A DNA stretch of 6,227 nt, from NCBI GenBank assembly GCA_929200175.1, contig CAKMYR010000077.1:1-6227 (forward strand), read 5' to 3'. Below, one piece after another: positions 1 to 6,227 of this stretch. Both the position numbers and the translations under genes were made by a program. This DNA comes from an uncultured Gammaproteobacteria bacterium (GTDB taxonomy: Bacteria > Pseudomonadota > Gammaproteobacteria > PS1 > Pseudothioglobaceae). The stretch's first letter is position 1. Every line of letters begins with the position of its first letter. The notes beneath the pieces are model-generated. The model was not told where the DNA came from, made no database searches, and worked only from the letters and a program-made list of their open reading frames with translations.

Positions 1-1
1 C

Positions 2-264
2 TAAAATAATTTGCATTACCCATTCTATTGGATAAATAAACAAATAATATAATAAGTTTAGCATTATTGTATTTTTATAATAATTGTTTGATTTGCTTAT
101 TTACAAGCTTATTAATAGTTATGTTTAATTTTAGTCTGGTAAAATTCTTAATTGAAAGTATTAAGCCAATTTTAAATAAAATACTAATCAATAAAATTTT
201 TAAACTTTATTATAGTAAGTATGAAAACATCTTTTATTATACCTACTTTAAATCGCCCTTATGA
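2..264 (+). pseudogene. Possible decayed C-terminal end of a membrane acyltransferase
   Basis: No intact gene fits here, but two frames joined near 44-58 give a protein-like whole. Bases 5-49 read NNLHYPFYWINKQII and then hit a stop; bases 40-264, one frame over, read a hydrophobic stretch followed by a basic tail containing FLIESIKPILNKI. A short loop with H-Y-P, one hydrophobic helix of about 20 residues, then a motif like (K/Y)FIEKPI is the usual ending of acyltransferase-3 (OafA-like) O-acetyltransferases, which decorate surface glycans. The join falls in an AT-repeat where slippage is plausible, and there is another in-frame stop at 2-4. The second frame runs 44 bases into the next gene. 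Alternatively, 67-264 (TTG start) could be a real 65-residue membrane peptide or simply a chance reading frame in AT-rich DNA. The family link is by eye only and weak. Confidence 0.28.
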
Positions 265-1174
265 TCTTAAAAGATGCTTAAAGTCTATTACTGAATTATC
301 GCAAAAACCTGATGAGATTATTATAATTGAGCAAGGAGATATAGCTAAAACTAATACCATTGTTGATAAATTTAAAGAGTTACTTAATATTAATCTATGC
401 TTTCACAATGTTAAATCAGGGGCACAGGCGCGAAATGTCGGGATTAAAAAAGCCAAAGGTGACATTATCTTTTTTATTGATGATGATACCGAGTTAGAAA
501 AAAATTATATTAATGTAGCAATTGATTATTTTACTAAAACTCCTAAAGTTGTCGCTATTACTGGTAGCATTAATAATACTAAAATTACTATTAGTAGTTT
601 TATTAAAAGATTGCTTACAACTATGCTAGGCTTTAATAGCTTTAAAAATAAAACTTTAAGATCGGCTAGTAATGGTTATGGATTTTTTTTAAATACTAAG
701 CATAAAGCACAAGTCCTTAAAGGAGGTAATTGCGCAATAAGATCATTAGTATTTGCAGATGGATTTAGATTTAATGCTGATTTTATTCGTTGGTCTAGTG
801 GTGAAGATACGATGATTAGTTATCAAATTTATAAACATTATGGTGACGGTTCGCTTATGTATTTGCCGGAATTTAAACTTATCCATTATGATAGTGATGA
901 AATAAGCCTTACTAATGAATCTGCGGTAAGAATGTTAATTATTTATCGTTTTATTTTTTGGTATAAGGAAATTTACCAAGATTCAAAATTTAATTTAATT
1001 TGTTATTTATATGGACAATTAGGATTGATATTTTTTGAAATAAGAAAAGCAAAAAATAAATTAGTTACATTTAAATATGCAATCAAAAGTTATAAATATT
1101 TAGCAAAAAACTGGCGTAGTGTAGCCAATAATTCTATTGATTATAATGACTTTATAGTTAATTCAAATAAATGA
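221..1174 (+). CDS. Family 2 glycosyltransferase (GT-A fold), surface glycan assembly
   Basis: A 317-residue inverting glycosyltransferase that probably transfers a nucleotide-activated sugar onto a growing lipid-linked or LPS glycan at the cytoplasmic face of the inner membrane; donor and acceptor cannot be told. The N-terminal nucleotide-binding strand is FIIPTLNRP (5-13), followed by GAQARN (67-72), typical of GT2. The metal-binding DxD-type motif is DDD at 87-89 after the hydrophobic strand IIFFI. GGN (168-170) and SGED (193-196) match the acceptor and catalytic-base region of the GT2 fold, with D196 or E195 the likely base. There is no clear transmembrane segment; hydrophobic stretches near 238-247 and 259-272 may lie on the membrane. 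The ATG at 221 sits right before the first beta strand, so the start is well placed, although only a weak GTAAG precedes it. The end overlaps the next gene by four bases, indicating translational coupling. An eight-T run lies at 683-690. Confidence 0.9.
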   Translation: MKTSFIIPTLNRPYDLKRCLKSITELSQKPDEIIIIEQGDIAKTNTIVDKFKELLNINLCFHNVKSGAQARNVGIKKAKGDIIFFIDDDTELEKNYINVAIDYFTKTPKVVAITGSINNTKITISSFIKRLLTTMLGFNSFKNKTLRSASNGYGFFLNTKHKAQVLKGGNCAIRSLVFADGFRFNADFIRWSSGEDTMISYQIYKHYGDGSLMYLPEFKLIHYDSDEISLTNESAVRMLIIYRFIFWYKEIYQDSKFNLICYLYGQLGLIFFEIRKAKNKLVTFKYAIKSYKYLAKNWRSVANNSIDYNDFIVNSNK

Positions 1175-2178
1175 GTACTATAAAAAATATAAAAGTATTA
1201 TTTGTAGCAAATAATAATATCAATAATATTGGCGGTATTGAACAACATATTACTCAATTATCACTTAATTTAAAAAATAATAATATTACTGTGGATTATC
1301 TGTTTCCAAAAGATAGATTATTTATAAATAATAAAATTCCAAATTATAAAAGCTTTGCTAAGCTTAAAGATAATTTTGATATTATTCATTTTCATGGGTT
1401 TAGTGCTGTTTTTGTGATTTTATTAGCTTTTTTTGCTAAAAAAGACAAAAATGCCAAATGGGTTTACACTCCTCATATGCATCCATTTAATAAACATAGA
1501 TATCCTATTTTAGCTAAATTATTTTTTTCTACATTTACTAAAATTGCTATTAAAAAAATGGATAATATTATTGCTGTATCAAAAGCGGAAAAAGATTTTT
1601 TCCTATCTTTAGTTAATAAAAACATAATTTGCTTGATTCCAAATGGTATTAAGAAAATTAATCAAAATCCTTTAGCTAAAGAAAAAAGAAAACATTTATT
1701 ATTTGTTGGTCGTTATGATGATAATAAAAGACCTTGGATAATTGAAAAAATAGCTCATAATTTTTCTACTACTAATTTTATTTTTGTAATCAATAAAACT
1801 ATCAATTCTCTACAAAGTAATATAGTTTATAAAAATAATATAAAAGAAGATAAGTTATATGAGCTATATAATAAAGCGATAGCAACAATTATCCCTTCTA
1901 AATATGAGGCATTTAGCTTAGTAGCATTAGAGTCTTTGGCTGCTGGAACTCCAGTTATCATTGCTGAAAATGTCCAAATTAAAGAATATTTTAATGAAAA
2001 CATTATTACAATTTGCAAAGAAAATAAATTAAAAAAAGATTTAATAATAGCAATTAATAATGTTATAAATATGGATAATAAGTTGTTTGAAAAATATAGC
2101 AATGAAGCGACTTATGCTGCTAAAGATTTTCTTTGGAGTAATGTTAGTAATAAAGTAATAGATTTATACCATAAGTAA
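1171..2178 (+). CDS. Family 4 glycosyltransferase (GT-B fold)
   Basis: A 335-residue retaining glycosyltransferase, somewhat short for GT4 but complete. The N-terminal acceptor domain starts with the strand VLFVANN (9-15) and the glycine loop GGIEQH (21-26). IIHFHG (71-76) and YTPHMHP (99-105) are the usual histidine-bearing strands, and VSKAE (136-140) followed by IPNGI (156-160) marks the domain hinge. The C-terminal donor domain opens with FVGRYDDNKRP (178-188), where R181 and K186 are the expected diphosphate-binding residues, and contains the EX7E signature with E246 and E254 in a PSKYEAFSLVALESLAAGTP context. Donor sugar and linkage cannot be inferred. The start codon overlaps the stop of the preceding GT2 gene (ATGA) and there is no separate Shine-Dalgarno sequence, so the two are probably translated together and act in the same glycan pathway. 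A cytoplasmic, membrane-associated enzyme is expected from the family. Confidence 0.93.
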   Translation: MSTIKNIKVLFVANNNINNIGGIEQHITQLSLNLKNNNITVDYLFPKDRLFINNKIPNYKSFAKLKDNFDIIHFHGFSAVFVILLAFFAKKDKNAKWVYTPHMHPFNKHRYPILAKLFFSTFTKIAIKKMDNIIAVSKAEKDFFLSLVNKNIICLIPNGIKKINQNPLAKEKRKHLLFVGRYDDNKRPWIIEKIAHNFSTTNFIFVINKTINSLQSNIVYKNNIKEDKLYELYNKAIATIIPSKYEAFSLVALESLAAGTPVIIAENVQIKEYFNENIITICKENKLKKDLIIAINNVINMDNKLFEKYSNEATYAAKDFLWSNVSNKVIDLYHK

Positions 2179-2296
2179 TATAAAATATCACGAGAAGTTT
2201 GTATCAAAAAATTCTAGTAAAATTGCCGCAAATACTTATTAAATAAATACTATGAAACTAAGCTAGAAAGCTATATCACATTAAAATAATAACCAT
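2179..2296 (+). other. 118-base gap between GT4 gene and flippase
   Basis: This is the only sizeable gap between the plus-strand genes. No RNA gene or clear hairpin is visible. One frame, 2222-2287, reads a stop-free 22-residue stretch (NCRKYLLNKYYETKLESYIT and on) without a start codon, which may be chance or a remnant. A weak promoter-like pair (TTGCCG at 2223-2228, TACTAT at 2248-2253) has 19 bases between the boxes and only four of six matches in each, so it is not called. Confidence 0.5.
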
Positions 2297-4018
2297 ATGT
2301 TTAGTTATATTAAAAAAATTAATTTACTTTTAAATCGAAGAGATAAGCTATTTCTTTATTTTTTAGTATTATTTGCTCTGGTAATGTCTGTTATTGAGAC
2401 TATAAGTGTATCAATTATTATGCCATTTGTTACATTTGCCAGCAATTTTGAAACAATCCATTCTAATAAATATTCTAGCTATATTTATAAATTATTTGAT
2501 TTTAGTGATAATGTTAGTTTTATTTTAGCGTTTACTGTTGTGCTTGTATTTTTTTATATATTCAGAGTATTTCTTAATATTATTTTTGCATATTTATCAG
2601 CTAAATTTGGCGCTCTTAGATACTCTTTTATTGTTTGCAGATTATTTGAAAATTATTTAGGAAGAAATTACCAAGATTACATAAAAAACAATAGTAGCGT
2701 ATTGAATAAAACTATAATTTCCGAATCAGAAAATTTTAGTGCTATTATTGCTTGTTCATTAATGATTTTTAGTGAGGCTTTTATTATTATTTTTATTTAT
2801 TCTATGCTAATTTGGGCAAATTGGAAAATTACATTGGCATTAACTATTTTATTGTCTGTACAATTTCTTTTCATTGTTAAGCCAATATCAAGAATGATTA
2901 AAAACTTAGGAGGTAAAAGAGCAGAATATCAAAAAAATTTTTATGAGATTTTAAATTCTACTTTTGGTAATTTTAAGTTGATTAAATTAAGTGGAAGTAA
3001 CAACATACTAAACAGAGAATTTAAAGATATAATCAGCAAATATAGCAAGATAGGTATTACTTTTGCAACATCAAATAATTTACCTAGACTATTATTAGAA
3101 GCATCAAGTTTTATTATCGTAGTTACTATAGTTGCTTATTTAGTTTATATATATAATAGTGATGTTTCTGGAGTAACTGCTATTATTTCTTTATTTGTAC
3201 TTGGAATGTATCGCCTAATGCCAGCTATAAATAGAGTTATTACTAATTATAACGAGATTATGTTTAGGCATAGAGCTGTTGATATTGTTTACGATGATTT
3301 TAATTATAAAGTTGAAGATTTAAAAGATGATTTAATTGAATTTAATTCAACTATAACAATAAAAAATCTTAAATTTGAATATATTAAAGATAAAATAATT
3401 TTAAAAAATCTTAATTTTGTTATAAATAAAGGCCAAAGAGTTGCTTTTATAGGTGATAGCGGAAGTGGGAAAAGCACATTAATTGATATAATTATTGGGC
3501 TATTTAAGCCATTATCTGGAGCTGTATTAGTTGATGGTGTTGATATTAATGATAATAATATTAAACAATGGCGTAATAAAATAGGTTATATCCCTCAATC
3601 TATTTATTTGTTTGATGGCACTGTAGCGCAAAATATAGTATTGGGTACAGAGCCTGACATTGATAAAATTAAAAATTGTCTTCAAAAGGCAAATATATTA
3701 GATTTTTTAGAAAAACATCATAAAGGAATTAATACCCAAGTTGGCGAAGGGGGAATTATGTTAAGTGGTGGGCAAAAACAAAGAATCGCGATAGCTAGAG
3801 CTTTATATAATGATCCAGAAATATTGGTATTAGATGAAGCAACATCAGCGCTTGATAGCGGCATGGAAGATAAAATTATGGAAGAGATTTATAGTATTGG
3901 TAAGGATAAAACCTTAATAATAATAGCGCATAGATTAAGCACTATAAAAAATTGCGATACAATTTTTAAATTAACAAATGGTCATATAGATACGGTATCA
4001 AGATCTACAATTTTTTAA
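2297..4018 (+). CDS. pglK: PglK-like ABC flippase for lipid-linked oligosaccharide
   Basis: A 573-residue half-transporter with a fused membrane and ATPase domain, expected to dimerise and flip undecaprenyl-diphosphate oligosaccharides across the inner membrane. The membrane domain (about 18-325) has six likely helices near 18-42, 74-98, 150-172, 175-195, 265-287 and 291-307. The nucleotide-binding domain has Walker A GDSGSGKST (386-394), Q-loop Q434, signature LSGGQ (489-493), Walker B ILVLDE (509-514) with catalytic E514, D-loop SALD (517-520) and switch histidine H545; all are intact, so it should hydrolyse ATP. As recalled, Campylobacter PglK shares the local stretches ETxxxSxxMPFxTxAS, FVLxxYRLMPAxNRxIT and KIGYIPQxIYLF, and similar length, which favours PglK over MsbA. 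No oligosaccharyltransferase is nearby, so the cargo may be an LPS-type or other glycan. It follows a 118-base gap and may have its own promoter, though none is convincing. The ATG has no clear ribosome-binding site, but no better start lies upstream in frame. Confidence 0.92.
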   Translation: MFSYIKKINLLLNRRDKLFLYFLVLFALVMSVIETISVSIIMPFVTFASNFETIHSNKYSSYIYKLFDFSDNVSFILAFTVVLVFFYIFRVFLNIIFAYLSAKFGALRYSFIVCRLFENYLGRNYQDYIKNNSSVLNKTIISESENFSAIIACSLMIFSEAFIIIFIYSMLIWANWKITLALTILLSVQFLFIVKPISRMIKNLGGKRAEYQKNFYEILNSTFGNFKLIKLSGSNNILNREFKDIISKYSKIGITFATSNNLPRLLLEASSFIIVVTIVAYLVYIYNSDVSGVTAIISLFVLGMYRLMPAINRVITNYNEIMFRHRAVDIVYDDFNYKVEDLKDDLIEFNSTITIKNLKFEYIKDKIILKNLNFVINKGQRVAFIGDSGSGKSTLIDIIIGLFKPLSGAVLVDGVDINDNNIKQWRNKIGYIPQSIYLFDGTVAQNIVLGTEPDIDKIKNCLQKANILDFLEKHHKGINTQVGEGGIMLSGGQKQRIAIARALYNDPEILVLDEATSALDSGMEDKIMEEIYSIGKDKTLIIIAHRLSTIKNCDTIFKLTNGHIDTVSRSTIF

Positions 4019-4032
4019 TATTGAAATAAAGA

Positions 4033-4827
4033 TTATTTTTTAAAATTATTTTTGATAGATCTATATAATTTTAGTAAAAATAAAAAATATGTATCTTTAA
4101 TAAATTCTTTAAAATTTAGATATTTTGTTGGATTTAAAAAATATTCGATCATAGAATATCTTCTAATTCTATTTTTTATAACATAAATATCAATTTTGTT
4201 AGAATTAGGGCTGACCATACTGATTGTGCTTTTAAATCCTGTACTATAATTAATAATATTAGGTTTAATAATTGCAGCTTTACATATGCGACCAAGATGA
4301 ATTGGAAAATCAGAATAACAAGATATAATTTTAGTTACCTTAGATAATTCAATCCCAGCTTTATAGTTAAGATAATAAGCTACAGCGCCAAATACATTGC
4401 TATTAAAATTATATATTTTATAGTTATCAAAACTATTAACTTCTTTGTCAACTATCTCACAACCGCAATATAAAGACAAAAAATCATAACCAAGCTTACT
4501 AAAAGTAGATAATTTTAAATGTTTAACAAAATCATCACTGATAATAACATCATCTTCTAAAATAATAGTGTTTTGGATTTTTTCATCTACTATTTTTTGA
4601 TAAATATTAGCATGAGATAAGGCGCAACCTATTTGTCTTTTAGATAAAGGGCCACTCAAACGCCTAGTAGCAAGTTTATTATCAACTCTTGCTAATTGCT
4701 CTTTGGTTAATTGATTACCATCTACAGCTTCAATAAATTCAAAATTTATTTGATGTTTATCCATCTGTTGCTGGATATTTTTGCGCCTATCAATTGAGCG
4801 TTTCATATTTATTACAAAAATATGCAT
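4033..4827 (-). CDS. GT25 family glycosyltransferase (LPS biosynthesis), promoter-distal copy with divergent tail
   Basis: A 264-residue member of glycosyltransferase family 25, the family of Haemophilus Lex2B and the Neisseria LgtB/LgtE galactosyltransferases, which extend lipooligosaccharide on the cytoplasmic face. The N-terminus IFVINMKRSIDRR (3-15) is the family opening; FIEAVDG (31-37), IGCALSH (66-72) and the metal-binding ILEDDVI (89-95, EDD 91-93) follow, and GAVAYYLN (147-154) and SDFPIHL (172-178) form the rest of the core. The last third differs from its two paralogues: where they have NTLGKFGAIQP, this one reads RICKAAIIKPN, and the tail ends in a basic stretch likely to sit on the membrane. 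It is the last gene of a minus-strand operon, starting one base after the stop of the preceding paralogue without its own Shine-Dalgarno sequence, so it probably depends on translational coupling. It converges on the flippase with 14 bases between stops. Sugar specificity is unknown. Confidence 0.92.
   Translation of the reverse strand: MHIFVINMKRSIDRRKNIQQQMDKHQINFEFIEAVDGNQLTKEQLARVDNKLATRRLSGPLSKRQIGCALSHANIYQKIVDEKIQNTIILEDDVIISDDFVKHLKLSTFSKLGYDFLSLYCGCEIVDKEVNSFDNYKIYNFNSNVFGAVAYYLNYKAGIELSKVTKIISCYSDFPIHLGRICKAAIIKPNIINYSTGFKSTISMVSPNSNKIDIYVIKNRIRRYSMIEYFLNPTKYLNFKEFIKDTYFLFLLKLYRSIKNNFKK
4681..4764. repeat. 84-base direct repeat shared by GT25 copies, downstream copy
   Basis: This block matches 5459-5542 at 81 of 84 positions by eye, with uninterrupted identities of 33 bases (4681-4713) and 39 bases (4726-4764). 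The period is 778 bases, one gene plus its spacer. It encodes roughly residues 22-49, from DKHQINFEFIEA to QLARVD. Flanking sequence is less similar, as expected for recent duplication or gene conversion between paralogues. Confidence 0.9.
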
Positions 4828-4828
4828 C

Positions 4829-5605
4829 TTATAATTTTAGTAAAGATTTAAAGCGGCTAAAAATTTTACACAAGGCATCAGAATAAAAATAATAAATATA
4901 ACCCCATAAATTTTTATAATTTACCCGATTGGCAAAATATTCCCAAGTAGAATATATTCTAAATCTAACCTTCCATTTATTAATAAGTTTGATATTTATT
5001 GTACTTATTTCTATATTAGTATCAATCATATTAGGTTGGATGGCGCCAAATTTACCAAGAGTATTTAAATCAATCGGATAATCAGCAACATAAGATATAG
5101 TTTTAGTAATTTCTTTTAATCTAAGAGCCATTTTATAATTTAAATAATAAGCAACTGCCCCGTGCGGATTATTATTCAAACTATGTATTTGGTAATTATC
5201 AAAACTATCAATTTGTTTAATTATTCCAATATAATAATACTTATAATACAATAATAAACAATCATAGCCTAAATTACTAAGCGTAGATAATTTTAAATGC
5301 TTAACAAAACCAGAAGTTAAAATAACATCATCTTCTAGAATAATAGCCTCTTTGATTTTTTCATCTACCATTTTTTGATAAATACTAGCATGGGATAAAG
5401 CGCAGCCGATTTCATTATTAATCATAGTTCTGCCTAATCGTCTATTTGCAGTTTTTATATCAACTCTTGCTAATTGCTCTTTGGTTAATTGCTTGCCATC
5501 TATAGCTTCAATAAATTCAAAATTTATTTGATGTTTATCCATTTGCTCTTGCATAACTTTGCGTCTATCGGTTGAGCGTTTTAGGTTTAATACAAAAATA
5601 TTCAT
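4829..5605 (-). CDS. GT25 family glycosyltransferase (LPS biosynthesis), middle copy
   Basis: A complete 258-residue GT25 enzyme. The opening IFVLNLKRSTDRR (3-15), FIEAIDG (31-37), NNEIGCALSH (63-72), ILEDDVI (89-95, metal-binding EDD 91-93), PHGAVAYYLN (147-156) and ADYPIDLNTLGKFG (174-187) cover the whole family core, so it should be active. It shares 40 of its first 50 residues with the downstream copy, but its second half matches the upstream copy instead: both share PHGAVAYYLN, the NTLGKFGAIQP motif, a variable linker, and an RFR-Y-YF-NY-LW pattern near the C-terminus. The end is rich in aromatic and basic residues (SRFKSLLKL), typical of peripheral membrane attachment. It starts six bases after the stop of the upstream paralogue and ends one base before the next start, so all three are one transcription unit. 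It probably adds a hexose to lipooligosaccharide or to a lipid-linked glycan; which one cannot be seen. Confidence 0.93.
   Translation of the reverse strand: MNIFVLNLKRSTDRRKVMQEQMDKHQINFEFIEAIDGKQLTKEQLARVDIKTANRRLGRTMINNEIGCALSHASIYQKMVDEKIKEAIILEDDVILTSGFVKHLKLSTLSNLGYDCLLLYYKYYYIGIIKQIDSFDNYQIHSLNNNPHGAVAYYLNYKMALRLKEITKTISYVADYPIDLNTLGKFGAIQPNMIDTNIEISTINIKLINKWKVRFRIYSTWEYFANRVNYKNLWGYIYYFYSDALCKIFSRFKSLLKL
5043..5070. repeat. 28-base identical segment shared with the third GT25 copy
   Basis: Bases 5043-5070 are identical to 5832-5859. They encode the LNTLGKFGA region, a motif present in the middle and upstream GT25 copies and absent from the downstream one. It is the clearest DNA-level link between the second halves of those two genes. 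Confidence 0.85.
5459..5542. repeat. 84-base direct repeat shared by GT25 copies, middle copy
   Basis: Partner of 4681-4764, differing at three positions that all fall between bases 5492 and 5503. It lies in the same frame and at the same codon positions of the middle GT25 gene. The corresponding part of the third copy is outside the window, so whether the block occurs three times cannot be seen. Confidence 0.9.
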
Positions 5606-5611
5606 ATTTAT

Positions 5612-6227
5612 TTACAACTTTAAAAATGATTTAATATATTTATAAATTCTATATAACAAATTAGAGTAGATATAACAAATATAACACCATAAGCCATTAT
5701 AATTTATCTTATTAGTAAAATAATCTATACAACAATAGGTTCTAAATCTCATAGGCCATTTTTTATCATCATATTTATTCAAATTTATTGTGCTTGGCTG
5801 TACATTGGTATTAATAATACTTGGCTGGATTGCGCCAAATTTACCAAGAGTATTTAAATTAATTGGATAATCAGAAGCATATGAGATAACTTTAGTTTGT
5901 TCTTGTAATTTTAAAGCCATTTTATAATTCAAATAATAAGCAACTGCTCCGTGCGGATTATTGTATAAGCCATGTATTTCATAGTTATCAAAGTTGCCAA
6001 TTTTTTTAAATATTGATATTCCCAAATAGTATTGATAATACAATAATAAAAAATCATAACCAAGCTTACTAAATGTAGATAACTTTAAATATTTAACAAA
6101 ATCAGAAGTAATAATAGCATCATCTTCTAAAACAATAGCTTCTTTGATTTTTTCATCTTTCATCTTTTGATAAATATTAGCATGGGATAAAGCACATCCT
6201 ATTTCATTATTAAGCATAGGTCTACCT
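5612..6227 (-). CDS. GT25 family glycosyltransferase, first visible copy, N-terminus beyond the window
   Basis: The C-terminal 204 residues of a third GT25 enzyme. The reading frame is open to the right edge: the last visible codons read GRP before MLNNEIGCALSH, matching GRTMINNEIGCALSH at residues 58-72 of the neighbouring copy. The methionine at 6215-6217 is therefore internal, and about 57 residues with the family opening lie outside the window. Visible core elements are IGCALSH, VLEDDAI (metal-binding EDD), PHGAVAYYLN and SDYPINLNTLGKFGAIQP. It is closest to the middle copy over its whole length: 40 of 50 residues agree in the block beginning SHANIYQK, and the tail shares the RFR-Y-YF-NY-LW pattern with a basic SFLKL ending. 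It is the first of the three in transcription order here; the operon promoter and any further copies lie off the right edge. Substrate is unknown. Confidence 0.9.
   Translation of the reverse strand, partial: GRPMLNNEIGCALSHANIYQKMKDEKIKEAIVLEDDAIITSDFVKYLKLSTFSKLGYDFLLLYYQYYLGISIFKKIGNFDNYEIHGLYNNPHGAVAYYLNYKMALKLQEQTKVISYASDYPINLNTLGKFGAIQPSIINTNVQPSTINLNKYDDKKWPMRFRTYCCIDYFTNKINYNGLWCYICYIYSNLLYRIYKYIKSFLKL
5832..5859. repeat. 28-base identical segment, partner in the first visible GT25 copy
   Basis: Partner of 5043-5070, at the equivalent codons of the upstream GT25 gene. The offset is 789 bases rather than the 778 seen between the other pair, reflecting small length differences in the C-terminal part and spacer. 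Confidence 0.85.

Noticed and set aside
1827..2102. Minus-strand open frame of 91 codons
   Set aside because: It lies wholly inside the GT4 gene, antisense to its conserved EX7E region, and shows no recognisable domain; the GT4 motifs leave no doubt about the true strand.
2223..2253. Promoter-like TTGCCG and TACTAT before the flippase
   Set aside because: Each box matches only four of six consensus bases and the spacing is 19; in DNA this AT-rich such pairs are common by chance.
4024..4038. Hairpin between the convergent genes as a terminator
   Set aside because: The stem is six A/T pairs with a three-base loop and no G/C, too weak to call a terminator.
6215..6217. Methionine codon as the start of the third GT25 gene
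   Set aside because: The frame stays open to the window edge and the residues before it (GRP) align with GRT in the paralogue, so it is an internal methionine.
1..6227. CRISPR array, tRNA, rRNA, insertion sequence or attachment site
   Set aside because: No regularly spaced short repeats, structured RNA signatures, transposase motifs or terminal inverted repeats were seen; the only sizeable repeats are homologous segments of the GT25 genes.

Overview
The window is a very AT-rich (by eye about a quarter G+C) stretch of a bacterial surface-glycan locus. All visible genes belong to glycan assembly: a family-2 glycosyltransferase, a family-4 glycosyltransferase, a PglK-type ABC flippase for lipid-linked oligosaccharides, and three tandem family-25 (LPS-type) glycosyltransferases on the opposite strand. 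GT25 LPS-type enzymes beside a PglK-like exporter point to a Gram-negative, probably a low-GC proteobacterium or campylobacterote, possibly host-associated. The lineage cannot be fixed from this sequence. TGA ends the first glycosyltransferase and tryptophans are encoded by TGG where checked, so the ordinary bacterial code fits.

Layout: 1-220 has no intact gene, but its reading frames look like the decayed C-terminal end of a membrane protein, perhaps an acyltransferase-3 O-acetylase. Two plus-strand glycosyltransferase genes (221-1174 and 1171-2178) overlap by four bases at ATGA. After a 118-base gap comes the flippase (2297-4018). Fourteen bases later the minus-strand genes begin, converging on it: three GT25 paralogues (4033-4827, 4829-5605, 5612-beyond the right edge), spaced by 1 and 6 bases and therefore one operon transcribed from outside the window.

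How they may work together (inference): the GT2 and GT4 enzymes add sugars to an undecaprenyl-diphosphate-linked oligosaccharide on the cytoplasmic face, the PglK-like protein flips it, and the GT25 enzymes add further residues to the same glycan or to the lipooligosaccharide core. No oligosaccharyltransferase, ligase or polymerase is visible, so the final acceptor is unknown.

No undescribed system is evident. The most interesting points are the GT25 array, with strongly conserved N-terminal halves (81 of 84 bases identical in one block) and diverged C-terminal halves, the close match of the flippase to PglK, and the lack of recognisable Shine-Dalgarno sequences at the five starts that can be seen.
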